64,000 bases of DNA from Perkinsus olseni (GCA_013115135.1 JABANP010000054.1:124001-188000); one strand, 5' to 3'; positions 31,187-45,441 are shown, numbered from the stretch's first letter. The notes: generated by a model from the letters alone, not told the origin. Numbers and translations: made by a program.

Positions 31187-34030
31187 ATGTCGAGCCCTTC
31201 TCGCAATAGTCGAGTCACCACGCCACCGGGTAGTGATATCGAGGATGGCAGTGGTTCAGTAGAAGATTCCGTTTCCTGCCGTGACGAATTCGTTCGAACC
31301 ACCGAGCAGGGTAGTGGGCTGCCTCCACTGATGTGTAGGACAATCGCCCTCAGGTGCCCTCGCTGCAGTCGCTGGCAGATCTCGAACACTACGAAGCGAA
31401 GTTGGATCGACGGCAAGGATTGTCGCGAAGGCATTGGGGATTGGGCGTATTCGAGCAGCAGCTGCGGCGGCTAGCAACGCAGTACGAGAATGTCTCGCCG
31501 GATAAGGCAGCTGTGGTGGAGGAGATTCGTCACGATTTTGAGGCCCTGTGTTTGGGAGGGGACAGCCCGAAGAACTCTGGGTACGAAAACCGAGAAGCTA
31601 TGAAGGGGCACGAACAGACCGCCTCTTGTACGTTCCGGAAGCTTGGCTGGCGGAAGGCTGTTACCCTTGGTGGAGAGAGTTTGTCCGAGGGATGGTCCCT
31701 GCGTGGTAGTGTGGGACATGCGAGGCCTGCTGGGAAGGGCGATGTATCGTATCTTAGGTTGCCCTATCACTGGCGTAAGGACCTCCTCCCGGAGATCATA
31801 GCAGCCATCGCCTCTCTCGTCCATAACCATACCCCAGGCCCTGGCCTACGCCGCCTTGGCAGGCCTGCCGCCCGTCTATGGACTTTACGCAGTCTTACTA
31901 CCTCCTGTTATATATGCCTTTCTAGTAGGTCTCACAACTCGCCAACTCAAAACCACTCGTTCCCGTGCAGGGTTCCTCGTCGTTGGTAATCGTCGGGCCG
32001 ATGGCCATGCCCTCTCTCCTACTAGGAGCGCAGCTCGGAGGGCTGCCCATCTCGGATGAGGACAAGGGGTCTCTTGCCATAATGGCTAGCATTATGGTAT
32101 CCATATTCCCAGGGTTTCTCACTTCTCTGCATGACTGGTTCAGGTCGCTGTACTTTACGTCGGCCTTGGCCTCCTGCGGTTTGGGTGGATTGTAAAGTTC
32201 CTATCGAGGCCCCTCATGTCCGCCCTCCTCACATCAATCGCGGTAGTGGTCATCAGCTCCCAGCTGAAGCTCCTACTAGGTAGGCCGGCGGCAAGGCTTT
32301 CGTTGCAAAGTTTGGGTGGATTGGATCTCTAGTAGAACGGTCAGCGGCGGGGAGGGGTTGCTTGCCTCGCCAGTGACACTGTCCTTCATACTCACAGGTA
32401 TCGACGTAAAGAGTAGCACTCTTGTTCACGAGGCTGTTGTGAAGATCCTCACCAACCTCGGCCAGATCAACCCCTACACCGTCGTCATATCGTGCATAGC
32501 CTTCCTTATAGTAAGTCCTAGTCTCGCCGCTTCGCCGTGTCTGCTGCTTCCGCCCCCCACCGGCAGGCTGTGTGGATGAATCGTCAATTAACAAGGCATT
32601 TGCGAAGCCGATTGCTGTCTCACGATGGACAATTCTCTTCTTTTTCTACTATTTGCTGCTGCTTGTAGATCTTCGGCATGCGGTGGTTCAAGCTAACCCG
32701 GCCTTATGCTGCCTTGGCTACACTAGTGATATCGATATCTCCTAGGCTATGCTGTGCGGTACGATCAGCATGGCATCGAAATAGTGGGAGAGGTCAGTGT
32801 ACTCATGGGCCCGTTGGATTCGCTCATTGCCTTTCTGGCAGATCCCTCGAGGCATCCCCATACCGTTCTCGTTATTCCCCGCCCAAGCGTTGTGGAGAGC
32901 TCACTTCGTCTCACTCATCCCCACAGCGCTCCTAGCCGGTCTAGCAGGGTACCTCGAGTCCATCGCTCTGGCTAAGAAAATCTACAAAGATCACGGCGGT
33001 CGGAAACCAGTCTCGCCCAATAGGGAATTCATATCACTTGGCATTGCTAACAGTGCCCAAATGCTCCTTGGCGGCTTTCCTATGATGGGCTCCCTGTGCA
33101 ATACCTCAGCGGCTCCTTATGTGTGGTGGGAGAAGTCAAGTTACCGCCATCGTACGCTCCGTGGTCATCGCCATCGTCCTGCTGTTACTAACCCCAGTAT
33201 TTTTTTACTTGCCTGAAGCGGTGCTAGCTGCCAATGTGGTTGTAGCTGTTGCGAAGATGGTGGATTTCAAGTCCCCTGTGGCATTGTTTAAGATGATGCA
33301 ATTCATCGACTTCGTCGTCTGGGTGGTCACCTTTGGTCTAATGCTATTCACTGGTATTCACATTGCAGTGCCCACCGCGGTCGGACTCACCCTTCTGGTC
33401 TTCATTTTTCGTTCGAGCGTGCGTACGAAGGTCAAACGTCTCGGCCGCGTGCCAGGAACGACCACGTACGTGCCGGTGAAGAAGTCGCGTTGCTTGGCAA
33501 CAATCCCGACCGTGGTGGTGCTGGACTTCCAAGCACCTCTTTGGTACGCTAACAGCGACAACTTCAAGGATCGTGTCCTGGAGGAGCTCTCTAGTGACGA
33601 GGTCAAGGTGGTTGTTCTGGATATGTCCGCGGTATCTTTTGTAGATTCGACAGGCGTTGACACTATTAAGGATCTTATCGACGTTATCAACACAAAATTT
33701 GAGGGCAAGTTCATAGCGCTTGCATCGTGTAAATGTAAAGTAGCCCAGAGTCTCGTCAACGGCCACGTCGATCGGAGACTGCACGAGCTTCTCCTGCGAT
33801 CGGGCTGTAAATTGGATGATGGTCATAGAATGTTGTTCACTGATGTAAGTAATTACTATGGAGAGCCAGCAGCATTATCTCCCAGTATTACACAGCAACC
33901 GTTGAGCCTTCTTGTTGTTGTTGTTCAGGTCCACAGTGCGGTGGAGTTCTCTGTTCAATACACGAGGCGATGCTCGTTCGTTGATACAGCCGCATTCGAG
34001 TCGGCTGATTCAGCGGTTTCAGAAGTCTAG
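31187..34030 (+). CDS. SLC26/SulP family anion transporter with STAS domain
   Basis: Multi-pass anion exchanger or sulfate permease. A long hydrophilic N terminus (from 31187) leads to the family signature PQALAYAALAGLPPVYGLYA (about 31834-31893). Next come SSLVIVGPMAMPSLLLGAQ (about 31975), VAVLYVGLGLLRFGWIVKFL (about 32144-32203) and further hydrophobic spans to about 33400. The cytoplasmic STAS domain follows: VVVLDFQAPLWYANSDNF (about 33512), VVVLDMSAVSFVDSTGVDTI (about 33610-33670) and ALASCKCKVAQSLV. Short introns interrupt the frame, for example one from 31928 with acceptor near 31970. One extra C at 31821-31822 breaks the frame just before the PQALAY motif. Substrate specificity cannot be read from the sequence. 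Confidence 0.9.
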
Positions 34031-34480
34031 CTTCTGCCGAGGAACCACTCTAAATGTTACTCAATACTTGCTGTAAAAGTCAAACCATTCATTTCTTCTT
34101 GGGCTGCCTGTTAGCCATTTCTTCTTGACCCTTGCCGTGTTGCGTAGAGTGGTGGCGAGTGTGGATGGCCCTCCGGGACTAGGTCCCAGGCGGACTATGT
34201 CTCCACTGCTCCCCTGATGCAAGGCCAGCGAGGTACTGCCGACGACGACAAGGATAACCGGCGATCTCGGTTTAGCTTCATGCTCACCTATGTGCGCGTT
34301 GGAGTGTTTGGCGCATGGCAGCAGGCTCATTATAGCGTGCGTGACATGATTAGCCCGCATGGGTTCGATCTCGTCTGAGTCTCTGTGAACTCTCTGGACT
34401 TAACACTGCTCTGGATTTCCGTACGATTGCGATACTCGAGGAAGGTCTTACCCCGCGTCATGGCAGTGTTTCGGATAAGC
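34031..34480. other. Intergenic between SLC26 and methyltransferase genes
   Basis: No supported gene. A 99-codon minus-strand frame (34061-34360) is open but lacks recognisable features. The plus-strand frame of the next gene extends upstream to 34385 without good coding character. Confidence 0.35.
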
Positions 34481-35766
34481 ATGGCCAGGACGAAGCAAAC
34501 TCGACGAAAGAACAAGAAACAGCCGAAGCAGTCGTCTGAGCCCAAGCTGGCCGTGGATGAAGGCGGAAGCACACCAGAGAGCTCCTCCGTCGAGGAAGTG
34601 CTGTCAAAGGCTTTCCCCTATCCGACCGACTCGCTCGATCATGCTGAGTCGCCTGCCAAGGCGTACGCCATTGTATGCTGCTTTCCATCAAGAGCTATCT
34701 TCAACCTTAGATACGGCCATGTTGGACCGATACTTGAGCTGATGGCGGAGAAGTTGGGGAAGAGCAAAGAAGAGCTGAGAATTTACGATCCGTAAGAGCC
34801 TCTTCGATGATGAACTCGACTTGCGTGATTTTCGACAGTTCGGATTCACTTCAGGTATTATTGCAACGGAGCTGTTGTGGACAACTTGAAGGCATTGGGA
34901 TTCACTAATGTCTATAACAAGTGCGAGGACTTCTACTCAGTCGAGCCACCGGAATTCGACGTTTTACTCACCAATCCACCTTATAGTGGAGAACATGTGA
35001 GTCAACGTTTTCTGATGCGCCCCCAGCGTCGCACTGTGCGGGAGGACCGCTACCAGTCGTGATGTGCCCGTACGCTTGGAACTGGTTTAGAAACCACTCG
35101 TAGGGTCATCGACTTGGTAGGGTATTATTTTCGTTTCAGCCTGAAAAATTGGCCGATTTCACGGCGAAGATGGGGAAGCCATGGTTGTGGTTGGTGCCCA
35201 ACTGGTTTTATATGAAAGACTTCTACAAGAAGTTGATCGAAAAGCCTGGCCAGTCTGGGATGTTCTTCGTGGCGCCCAAGAAAAGATATGGTAAGCAATG
35301 GAGGCTGCATCGTCTCTATTTGACTCAGCACCTGCTGTGTTCGGGCCTTCTAGTAGTCTGTGTCCCCGCAATTAGGTGGGGAATAATTGGTATCCGGGCT
35401 TTTGGATGATTACTGTTCTCAGTGTACCAAACCCCGAAGCACTTGCGTGCTAGCTCCGATGAGGCCAAGACGAGCCCCTTCCCTTCGTTCTGGTTCATCA
35501 ATGGCTGTGGCGTGTGTACGCCGGAGGAGATGCAATCAGCAATGGCGGACTCTGAAGGAGTTCTAGCGGTGAAGGATGTCCACGATTTGCCTCTGACGTA
35601 CTATGATCAATACGACCCCGAGTACAAGAGACAGAGAAATATTATGAAGTCCAAGAAACGGAAGAACAACTACTCGGAGAAGGCGGGAGAGCAAGCCTCG
35701 TGGGGGCGGAAGGCTGGTGCTCAGCAGGACTGCAAGATGTCTAACAAGAGACAGAAACGTATGTAG
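34481..35766 (+). CDS. NPPY-motif methyltransferase with a histone H3-like N-terminal tail
   Basis: Four exons joined at GT...AG introns (near 34794-34854, 34997-35138 and 35292-35423) give a Rossmann-type methyltransferase. Motif IV, LLTNPPYSGEH (about 34965-34997), is of the NPPY type used by amino-methyltransferases of adenine, glutamine or similar substrates. Surrounding blocks are IYDPYYCNGAVVDNLKALGF, KPWLWLVPNWFYMKDFYKKL and FFVAPKKRY, then SPFPSFWFI, with a Lys/Arg-rich C terminus ending KRQKRM. The substrate is unknown. The best start (34481) gives MARTKQTRRKNKKQ, which repeats histone H3 residues 1-6 exactly and 8 of the first 9. An in-frame upstream ATG at 34385 would hide this end, but that extension has poor coding character. 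Confidence 0.85.
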
Positions 35767-36040
35767 AACGATGTTCCTCATTAAACACCATGGAGTGAGT
35801 CGAGTTCGTAGTGTCGGTGTTGTGAAGTAGCGTGGGGACATGTTACTCCTTATGATGATTGATAATTTGACACAGTAATTTAAACGACTGAATTCGTGTG
35901 TGAGTTCATAGTCCAACGTCTCAGTGCCGGCTTTAGACCTTCACCGGTGTGCTCAGCTCGCGAGCAGCAGTTATTATTTGAATTTCATTTCGGGGTGTGG
36001 ATGACGCAACACGTTTTGAACCGGCAGCAACGACAGTGTC

Positions 36041-36760
36041 GAGGTATCACCACACAGTCAGATGGTGACACTGTATATTCGAGGTATCACCACACAGTCA
36101 GATGGTGACACTGTATATTCGAGGTATCACCACACAGTCAGATGGTGACACTGTATATTCGAGGTATCACCACACAGTCAGATGGTGACACTGTATATTC
36201 GAGGTATCACCACACAGTCAGATGGTGACACTGTATATTCGAGGTATCACCACACAGTCAGATGGTGACACTGTATATTCGAGGTATCATCACACAGTCA
36301 GATGGTGACACTGTACACTCGAGGTATCACCACACAGTCAGATGGTGACACTGTATATTCGAGGTATCACCACACAGTCAGATGGTGACACTGTATATTC
36401 GAGGTGTCACCACACAGTCAGATGGTGACACTGTATATTCGAGGTATCACCACACAGTCAGATGGTGACACTGTATATTCGAGGTATCACCACACAGTCA
36501 GATGGTGACACTGTACACTCGAGGTATCACCACACAGTCAGATGGTGACACTGTATATTCGAGGTGTCACCACACAGTCAGATGGTGACACTGTATATTC
36601 GAGGTATCACCACACAGTCAGATGGTGACACTGTATATTCGAGGTATCACCACACAGTCAGATGGTGACACTGTATATTCGAGGTATCATCACACAGTCA
36701 GATGGTGACACTGTTTATTGTAGGTATCATAGCACGGTCGGATGGTGATTGCGTATGAAG
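36041..36760. repeat. Minisatellite of 40-bp hairpin-forming units, 17 copies plus a decayed copy
   Basis: Seventeen tandem 40-bp units run from 36041 to 36720, followed by a degenerate one to about 36760. Most units are identical. Variants carry TATCAT instead of TATCAC (36281, 36681), GTGTCAC (36401, 36561) or TACACTC (36281, 36481). Within each unit TCACCA and TGGTGA form an inverted repeat with a 10-nt loop. In the GTGTCAC variants the stem is a perfect 9 bp. The period is not a multiple of three, so it is not coding. It lies between the 3' ends of two convergent genes. Confidence 0.97.
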
Positions 36761-37039
36761 TGTCTCCCATCTAGCATGGTCTAGACGGGTTTGAGTGTCA
36801 TCGCCGTATAACTTGAGGGTTATGGCCAATAGATCTACTTCTCGTCCCCACGCTCTCTGAGTGTGTTTGGGTGCTGCTGCCAGACATCGTACAAGCATGC
36901 AGTGAGTATGTGGTACTATCATGGCCTAACGCAACTCGTTTATGGAGGTAACGTTCAACATCAACTGGTCATGGACAACTACCGAGATCATGCTGCCTCG
37001 TCTGGAGCTAATGCGAACACATCAAACCCATTCAGCAGA

Positions 37040-38703
37040 TCAGAATGACGTACCTTCGGCTGTGCTCCCATCACCAGCAGCCTCTCCGTTGCCCTCCTCT
37101 GCCGGCTCTGGTGGTGGGGTGGGCGGGTCCTGACAAAGTGGATGATGGCAGTTGTATAGTAATGGGTCCTTCTCCTCCACCTCGTATGCTTCCCATGACT
37201 TCATTCTCTCCCTTTCCTCGCTTATTCGTGCCGCCTCGAGTTGCTCAATATCCGCGATTACTTTACTCTCTTTCTCCGCAGCAGCCATGATACCCTCAAC
37301 CACGGCCTTCCTCGCGAATGACCTACATCGACGCCGACTCTACCCGAATGATCTCATAAAAGTGATACCGTCCGAAATCTCACTACTTGTCACGGGACTC
37401 TGCGAGCTTCTTCATCCGGTTAGTACAGGCCCTCTCAATCAACTTGGCAGTTGCGCTTGCGCAGGCATCCCGCAGAGCTACCTCCTCAGCGACCAAACCC
37501 AGTATGCGAGGGAATATCTTAGTCTCAACTTCGACCTGAAGGACAGCCCATCACAGAGACAAAAAGATTCGACAACGCTGATGCTGTTATCCGGCTGCCG
37601 TGAACGACGCCTCACCAAATGAGGATTATCGAATTTGCCAAGCTCCTGAAGTCGCTTGAACGCATCGGCCTCCAACTCCGCCACCAGCTGCTTCGCCAGC
37701 TGCCTCGAGAGAACTTTCCGCCGTACGACCTGATGCTGAGTGAGCAGGCCGCGTACTCGAAAGAGCCCCGCCCACCCCTTCCACTCGGAGCCGCATCTGC
37801 TCCTGTGCCTTCCTCCGCTCCCTCTCATCTGATCGTCGCTTCTCTACTCCCTCCATGCGTTGGGCCTCAAGCAGCTCGGCATGACGCAGTGCTGCGAACC
37901 TAGAACCAAGAACTCCGATCTGGGAGACCGACCTGCATGCTCCGTACTCTGCTTGTCGTTTCTGTATAGCCTTCAATTCCTCCTCTTCGAGTACCTCCAT
38001 TAATGCTCGTTCGATCGTCCTCCCCACAACCACCTCCAAAACCGGTATAACCTGACAGCAGGAAGCCATCCATCCATCATCAGCCTGCCCGCCCTTCCGT
38101 AGCACCTCTCTGTCAAAGTCGAAGAGCTCGCCATCGAGGATCTGCGTACCAGCGTCACTGCCACTCTTAGCTGGTATGAACAAAGGGCTCGGCGGACGCT
38201 CATAAGCGAACGGGGTTTGAGTCTCAGCATCATGCCTATTAGCAACGGAAATAATGACGGCAGGGACGTCGCTATTCCCGTCTACTCTCTGACGATCTCC
38301 GTGAGCTTTTCATAGTACTCATCGGTTTGGATGTCCATATGACGACGATTAGCAACAGGTTCGGGAGTACCTCTCCGGTCCTCCTGAGAAGATGGCGATT
38401 GGTGGTAGCTGATGGTTAGTCCCACTCTACCTCGCCAGATACCCCCCTCGCTTGGTTAGCCCGCTTTAGCTTCCTCCGCTGGACCTCACGCTCCATCTGT
38501 ACTTGGGCTGAACAGAGTACTAGTTGCTGCGGGTGGCTTCATCTCATCGCTGTCCTACCCGGATCGATCATGATTCCACCCTTCTGTGGTGATACCCTAG
38601 AATAGTTACTCCCTCTGAACACTCGTCTATCGTTCATTATACTCATGCCGGGCTGCTTCAGGCTGTTCTCATTACCCAACCTGACCACCTCACTCCCAGG
38701 CAT
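37040..38703 (-). CDS. Radial spoke protein 3 (RSP3/RSPH3)
   Basis: Structural base of flagellar radial spokes that anchors the spoke to the axoneme. Start near 38703 (MPGSEVVRLGNENS), soon followed by the family N-terminal signature MNDRRVFRGSNY (about 38640). Then come RRHMDIQTDEYYEKLTEIVR (about 38350) and ETQTPFAYERPPSPLF. The core is DGELFDFDREV then VIPVLEVVVGRTIERALMEV and EEEELKAIQKRQAEY (about 38130-37960), with coiled-coil EKRRSDERERRKAQEQMRLR. Later exons give SRQLAKQLVAELEADAFKRL, IFPRILGLVAEEVALRD and a charged C-terminal coil to 37040. At least six introns. This marks a flagellated life stage. Confidence 0.9.
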
Positions 38704-38912
38704 CAGGCGATAAGGCTCCGACTCCTACTTGCGTTTGATGCGCTCCACCTTCTCCTCGGACGTGCTGTTCGCCGCTCTGTGCATCCTATGAGACTAACTG
38801 GATGGTTGGAGGACTCCCATTAACAATCCAAGAGCAGAGAAGACGTTGCAGGAAAGGAGTGGTACAATAGAGAAACACAGAACCGTGAATGGTTGCCAAT
38901 GCTATCAGGGTC

Positions 38913-41856
38913 GTTACTGAGGAGACTCCAAAACCTTGTACAGGACCTGACGAGGGAGAGCAGTGACGATGACGCAGGGGTGCAGCTGCTCACGCTTCGG
39001 TTGGTGGGAATCTGTTGTCCAGGTCGGAGATTCTCGAAGGTCTCCGAGAGATCCTTGAGGGGACGAGGAGCCGTGGCGAGCTTCTCGAAAATCTTATCAG
39101 CTCCCATGGGGATGAAGGGAGCCCACATGTGAGCCAGAATGTAAACCGACTCCATTAGCAAACGGATGATGGCCTGAGATCGCGGACATTCTTCCTATGC
39201 GCCACCCAGTGTACCCAAGACCGCGCAGGTTCGATCCCTGGGCACTGCAAGTAATACTACCATTTTCTTATCCTTATCATCCTTGATCTTCCAAGGCTCG
39301 GCCCGTGTGATCCACTCGTTGGTAGCAGCAGTTACTTGACGAATGATAGCGCAACCCTCACTGATGGCATCCTGGTTACGCATGGCAACTGACAAACATC
39401 ACCATAACGACGAGCCCTCCAGCGTGAGAACACCAGTCTCTGACACCAAGTCTCGCGTATTCAGAGTAGGGACTATCGTCTCGGAGGCTATAGTATACAG
39501 CACTTCGCTGTTCGGTGACGGAAGTGTAGGGTACCTCCTGGCGGTAATTGTCAGAAACTTACCATCAAGATCAGCAACTGCCTTCCGGAGATCGAAGGGC
39601 TTCTCAAGATCCTTGACGGGTAGCTCAGGTACCGAGCCGCCAGAGAGAGCAACGGCACGGTTCACGAGGTTGCCAAGGCCCTGGAAGCAGCAGCAGTACA
39701 GGAACTCCACCTTGCCACAACAGGGGGGCATTGTACATTGCAGAGGTCAGCGTTATGGGTGTTGATCATGGCCGAAGTGGAGAACTTGAGGTCACCACCA
39801 TAGGGGGCATCAGAGAGCATGTACCACCTGATGGGAGGGGATTAACCATCGACAACGTCATAACTCCTACTACCTGACAGTATCTACAGGGAACTCGTCC
39901 AAGACATCGTGGGGGTCGACAACATTGCCAATCGACTTAGACATTTTCTTGCCCTCGGAATCCTGAGGAGTGAGAAGAATAGACAATAGCCTATGATAAG
40001 CAACCGACCTGGATGAAGCCATGCACTGCCACTGACTCAGGAAGGGGTATGCCAGCACTCAAGAGCATGCATGGCCAGATTACACAGTGGAACCAGATGA
40101 TATCCTTGCCAATAATGTGAGCCTGTCAAGAACGCTGCTGTAAGGCCAACCCAATGACAGGCGATGATGATCTCACGTTCGCCGGCCAGTAGTGCGCCTT
40201 GTCGTTGTCCGCGTCCAGACCGTTGACAGCGGAGACGTAGTTAGTAAGGGCATCAAACCATACGTACATCACATGGTCGTCACTACCGGGGATCTGACGA
40301 TGAGATCTGCGGTTTTGTCAGGTACACGCGAGACCTACCGGGATGCCCCAGCTGAAGGTCCTGCGAGAGCAAGAGAGGTCACGCAGAGGCTCCTCAAGTC
40401 GGGCAAGGATCTGCTGTCTGTACTGCTCAGGCCTGTTGACAAAGCACGGTGATCATCATCACCATCAACAGCATGCTATACTACTTAATGAAGTCAGGGT
40501 GGTTCTTGATATGGTCGATCAGTTTCTGCTGATACTTTCCCATACGGAAGAAGTAGCTCTCCTCGCTCATCTCCGTCAAGGGTTTGCCGGTGCTTGGGTC
40601 CCTTGACATAATACCACATGAGAGACTATAACACGGCAATGGTTCGCAGTACTTGTAGTCCCATTCCTTAGCCTCGGCATCTGTGACATACCGCTCCTCC
40701 CTCACCAGATAGTAGCCAGTGTACTTATCAAGGTAGATATCACCTGCCAACAACCCGCGCTCCCTCATGACACCACCACCAGTACAACCGCACTACCCTT
40801 GGCGTTGACCATCTCCCAGAGCTTCTGACAGGTCTTCATGTGATGGTCGTCAGTGGTACGGATGTAGACATCATTGGAGATCCGCAGTCTCTGATTGAGG
40901 GCTTGGAAGGCACTTGCGTAACTGATGCCACGTTAATGATGAGGAGGTGTAGGACTAAGTCCGTAAGTACATGTCGCAGATCTCCTTCGGGGTCTTGCCC
41001 TTTGACTCAGCCTTCTGGGCAATCTTCTGGCCCGTGCTCATCAGTGCCCGTAGAAAACTCGACATCACGACCATACACCCCTACAGTACCAAGCTGCGAG
41101 CCCCGAGCCCCCTCGTCCACAGTATTACTATTCCATCTGGCCAAAGAATCGGCCGCTACTGCCTCGTAGGCGTGGCCAATATGAGCCCAGCCGTTAGTGT
41201 AATTAATGGCAGTAGTAATGTAGTACTTCTCAGCATCACCTGAGCACCCGTCATGCACTCCCTCACACACAAGCTATCGCTCCTCCTATTACCAGGCTTG
41301 ACGAGGTTGTGCGCTACAGCCCCAAAGGTGGCGGGGTAGTTTTCGCCACTCGGCGCTCTTCGACGTCGGGCACTGGCTCAGGGAGGATGTCGATGACAAC
41401 CTAATGATGGTACATACACCCCTTCAGACCATCCCCCTTAATACCTCCTTCCTATGCTGCTTCGCAGAGGCGTTCTGTTTAGCGGCAGCCGCAGCAGCCC
41501 TGGCTGCCTTCGCCTCGGCTGCCTTAGCGGCTCTAGCGGCCTTCTCAGCTGCCTTGGCCTTCTTCCTAGCAGCCTTCTCGGCAGCTTTGTCTGCTGACGC
41601 TTCCACCCAATGGCCACTACTCTTCAAGTGGCTTACGTGGCTGTACCACCGAGCCACGTTCGGGTAGGACGAGGCGTCGGGGGCCGAGCCTGACGGTACA
41701 TTTTCCCTTTTTTCATCAGATTTTCTCCCAACTATTACCTCCAATACTGGCCATGATTCTAAAATCGAGTTGTGATGGCGTGAACCCAGCCGCATAGGTA
41801 TGTGTCAATAGGAACGCATCGAGCTGGTGTAGTGTAGCGGATGACAGTGGTGACAT
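38913..41856 (-). CDS. Methionyl-tRNA synthetase with N-terminal GST-like domain
   Basis: Charges tRNA-Met. Start at 41856 ([20 protein letters not shown]) opens a GST C-terminal-like module, [12 protein letters not shown], continuing after an intron with [14 protein letters not shown] (about 41660). This is the kind of module used by aminoacyl-tRNA synthetases and eEF1B for complex assembly. A Lys/Ala-rich helix follows (about 41600-41470). The catalytic core has [20 protein letters not shown] (HIGH-type signature, about 41195) and [14 protein letters not shown] (about 41070). Further on are [20 protein letters not shown] (about 40740), [20 protein letters not shown] (about 40560) and [12 protein letters not shown] (about 39940), then the anticodon-binding helices [20 protein letters not shown] (about 39140) and a stop at 38915-38913. 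Many short introns; their exact edges are uncertain. Confidence 0.92.
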
Positions 41857-42188
41857 AACGATAGTGGATAGTAGTCGGACGAGGGAGGCACCAGGAGGAG
41901 AAAAGGAGGAGGGTAGTAACCCACGAAAGGCAATTGTCCTGGTGAAAAAGGACCCTACCAAAGCGTGAAGATGTCTGCCCCACTTATGCCCAAGCAACAG
42001 TGCACAAAGGCAATGGAATCACTCAATGAGCGCCCGCCAAGTTGATCGATCTCGAGCGCACCCTCGGCGCTTCTCATCCAAGCCTCTATCGAATCCTTAA
42101 TTGGAACCAGCCAGCGTTGGGTACCATTCCTGTGCCAACAGCGCTTGGTCAGAGCTGAGCATAGCGCTGGTTAGTTCATAGTAGTCGT
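41857..42188. other. Divergent promoter region between MetRS and aldehyde dehydrogenase
   Basis: About 330 bases between two divergent gene starts. No additional coding or repeat feature seen. Confidence 0.4.
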
Positions 42189-44387
<2,199 letters not shown>

Positions 44388-44489
44388 TTTTAACGATAAC
44401 GTTTATGTCATCTCAGTCTGTTTCTAATACCGCCTGACATTGTGTTGCTAGTGCGGCGGGAGACTACTATAAGACAGTATTGGTCCTGA

Positions 44490-45323
44490 ATGGCGGCAAT
44501 GGCAACAGTAGAGGCGCTGTTGTCAAACTCCCTCCTCACCGGTTCGCCGACGGACTCCAGTCTAGCTGTAACATCGGAGGACATCTTCTGCCAGAACGTC
44601 TTGGCCCACGCGAATCTCAACACTACCTTCGACCTGTCCCAGGTAGATCTTGTCGCTTGTCGTGGCTCGATGATGATGGCCATGTCAGATCGTTAAAGGC
44701 TTCCGTAACGCTGAGTACGATCCCTCCAAGTTCCCCTGTGTCCGTATCCGATACTGGCGCCCACAGTGTAGGTTCGCTGCGCCCCCACAGTATGGTAGCG
44801 AAGCCTTGTCAGGCACTATAGCGGTCTTCCGTAGTGGTAAGATACAGGCTACTGGTGCCGCCAGTCCCGAGGATGCTCGGCTTGCCATGCACCGCACCGC
44901 TGCCCGACTGAAGGCCCGTCTAAGGTTGGTGCAGCCAAGTGTTATGTATCCAGCTAGGCTCCCTTCGTCCTTAGTTGCGAGCGTGTCAAGTTCTCCGACT
45001 TTACCTGTGATAACATCCTTGCGACCTACGACCTGGGCTCCACTATGAACCTGTTGGGGCTCTCCAGAGCTCCGGCATTTGCCAAAGTCGTCGCCTATGA
45101 ACCCAGCCGTTATCCTGCGGTAGGCTCGCCAGTGTGAGTGAAGACCCGTGTCACCCTCTTCTCTCAGGTGGTCCTCCGCGACCCCGGCCGTGGTGTCACA
45201 GTCGACGTCTTCTCAACGGGACGAGTGAGCATGAAGGGCAAGGGCAGCATTGAGAATCTTTGCGATGCGCTTAACGATATGCTCCCTCATATCCTCGAGT
45301 ATCGTTGCGAATCTTTGATATAA
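44490..45323 (+). CDS. TATA-binding-protein-like factor (TBP/TLP family)
   Basis: Two imperfect repeats of the TBP saddle are visible. Repeat one: NVLAHANLNTTFDLSQ, then after a 46-nt intron FRNAEYDPSKFPCVRIRYWR and GTIAVFRSGKIQATGAASPE followed by an Arg/Ala helix. Repeat two: FSDFTCDNILATYDLGSTMN, VVAYEPSRYPAV, VTVDVFSTGRVSMKGKGSIE and NLCDALNDMLPHILEYR to the stop at 45321-45323. In canonical TBP two Phe pairs kink DNA. Here the first pair is present (KFPC, VFRSGK), but the first member of the second pair is Tyr (RYPA). This points to a diverged TBP-related factor rather than the main TBP, though a fast-evolving TBP is possible. Three or four short introns. Confidence 0.78.
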
Positions 45324-45441
45324 TCTACTACCATTGTGTCCACTTTTACAAGCATTAGTAGAACTCAGTGTTGCTTGGTTCCACCAGTCGCAGGGAAGTC
45401 ATTGGACAGGCGGACACCTATTTTTATCAATAACCAGTTCC

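Noticed and set aside
34061..34360. 99-codon minus-strand frame between the SLC26 and methyltransferase genes
   Set aside because: No motif, no splice support and weak composition; kept only as an open frame in an intergenic region.
36041..36720. CRISPR-like array
   Set aside because: Units are contiguous 40-bp tandem repeats with no unique spacers, in a eukaryotic genome.
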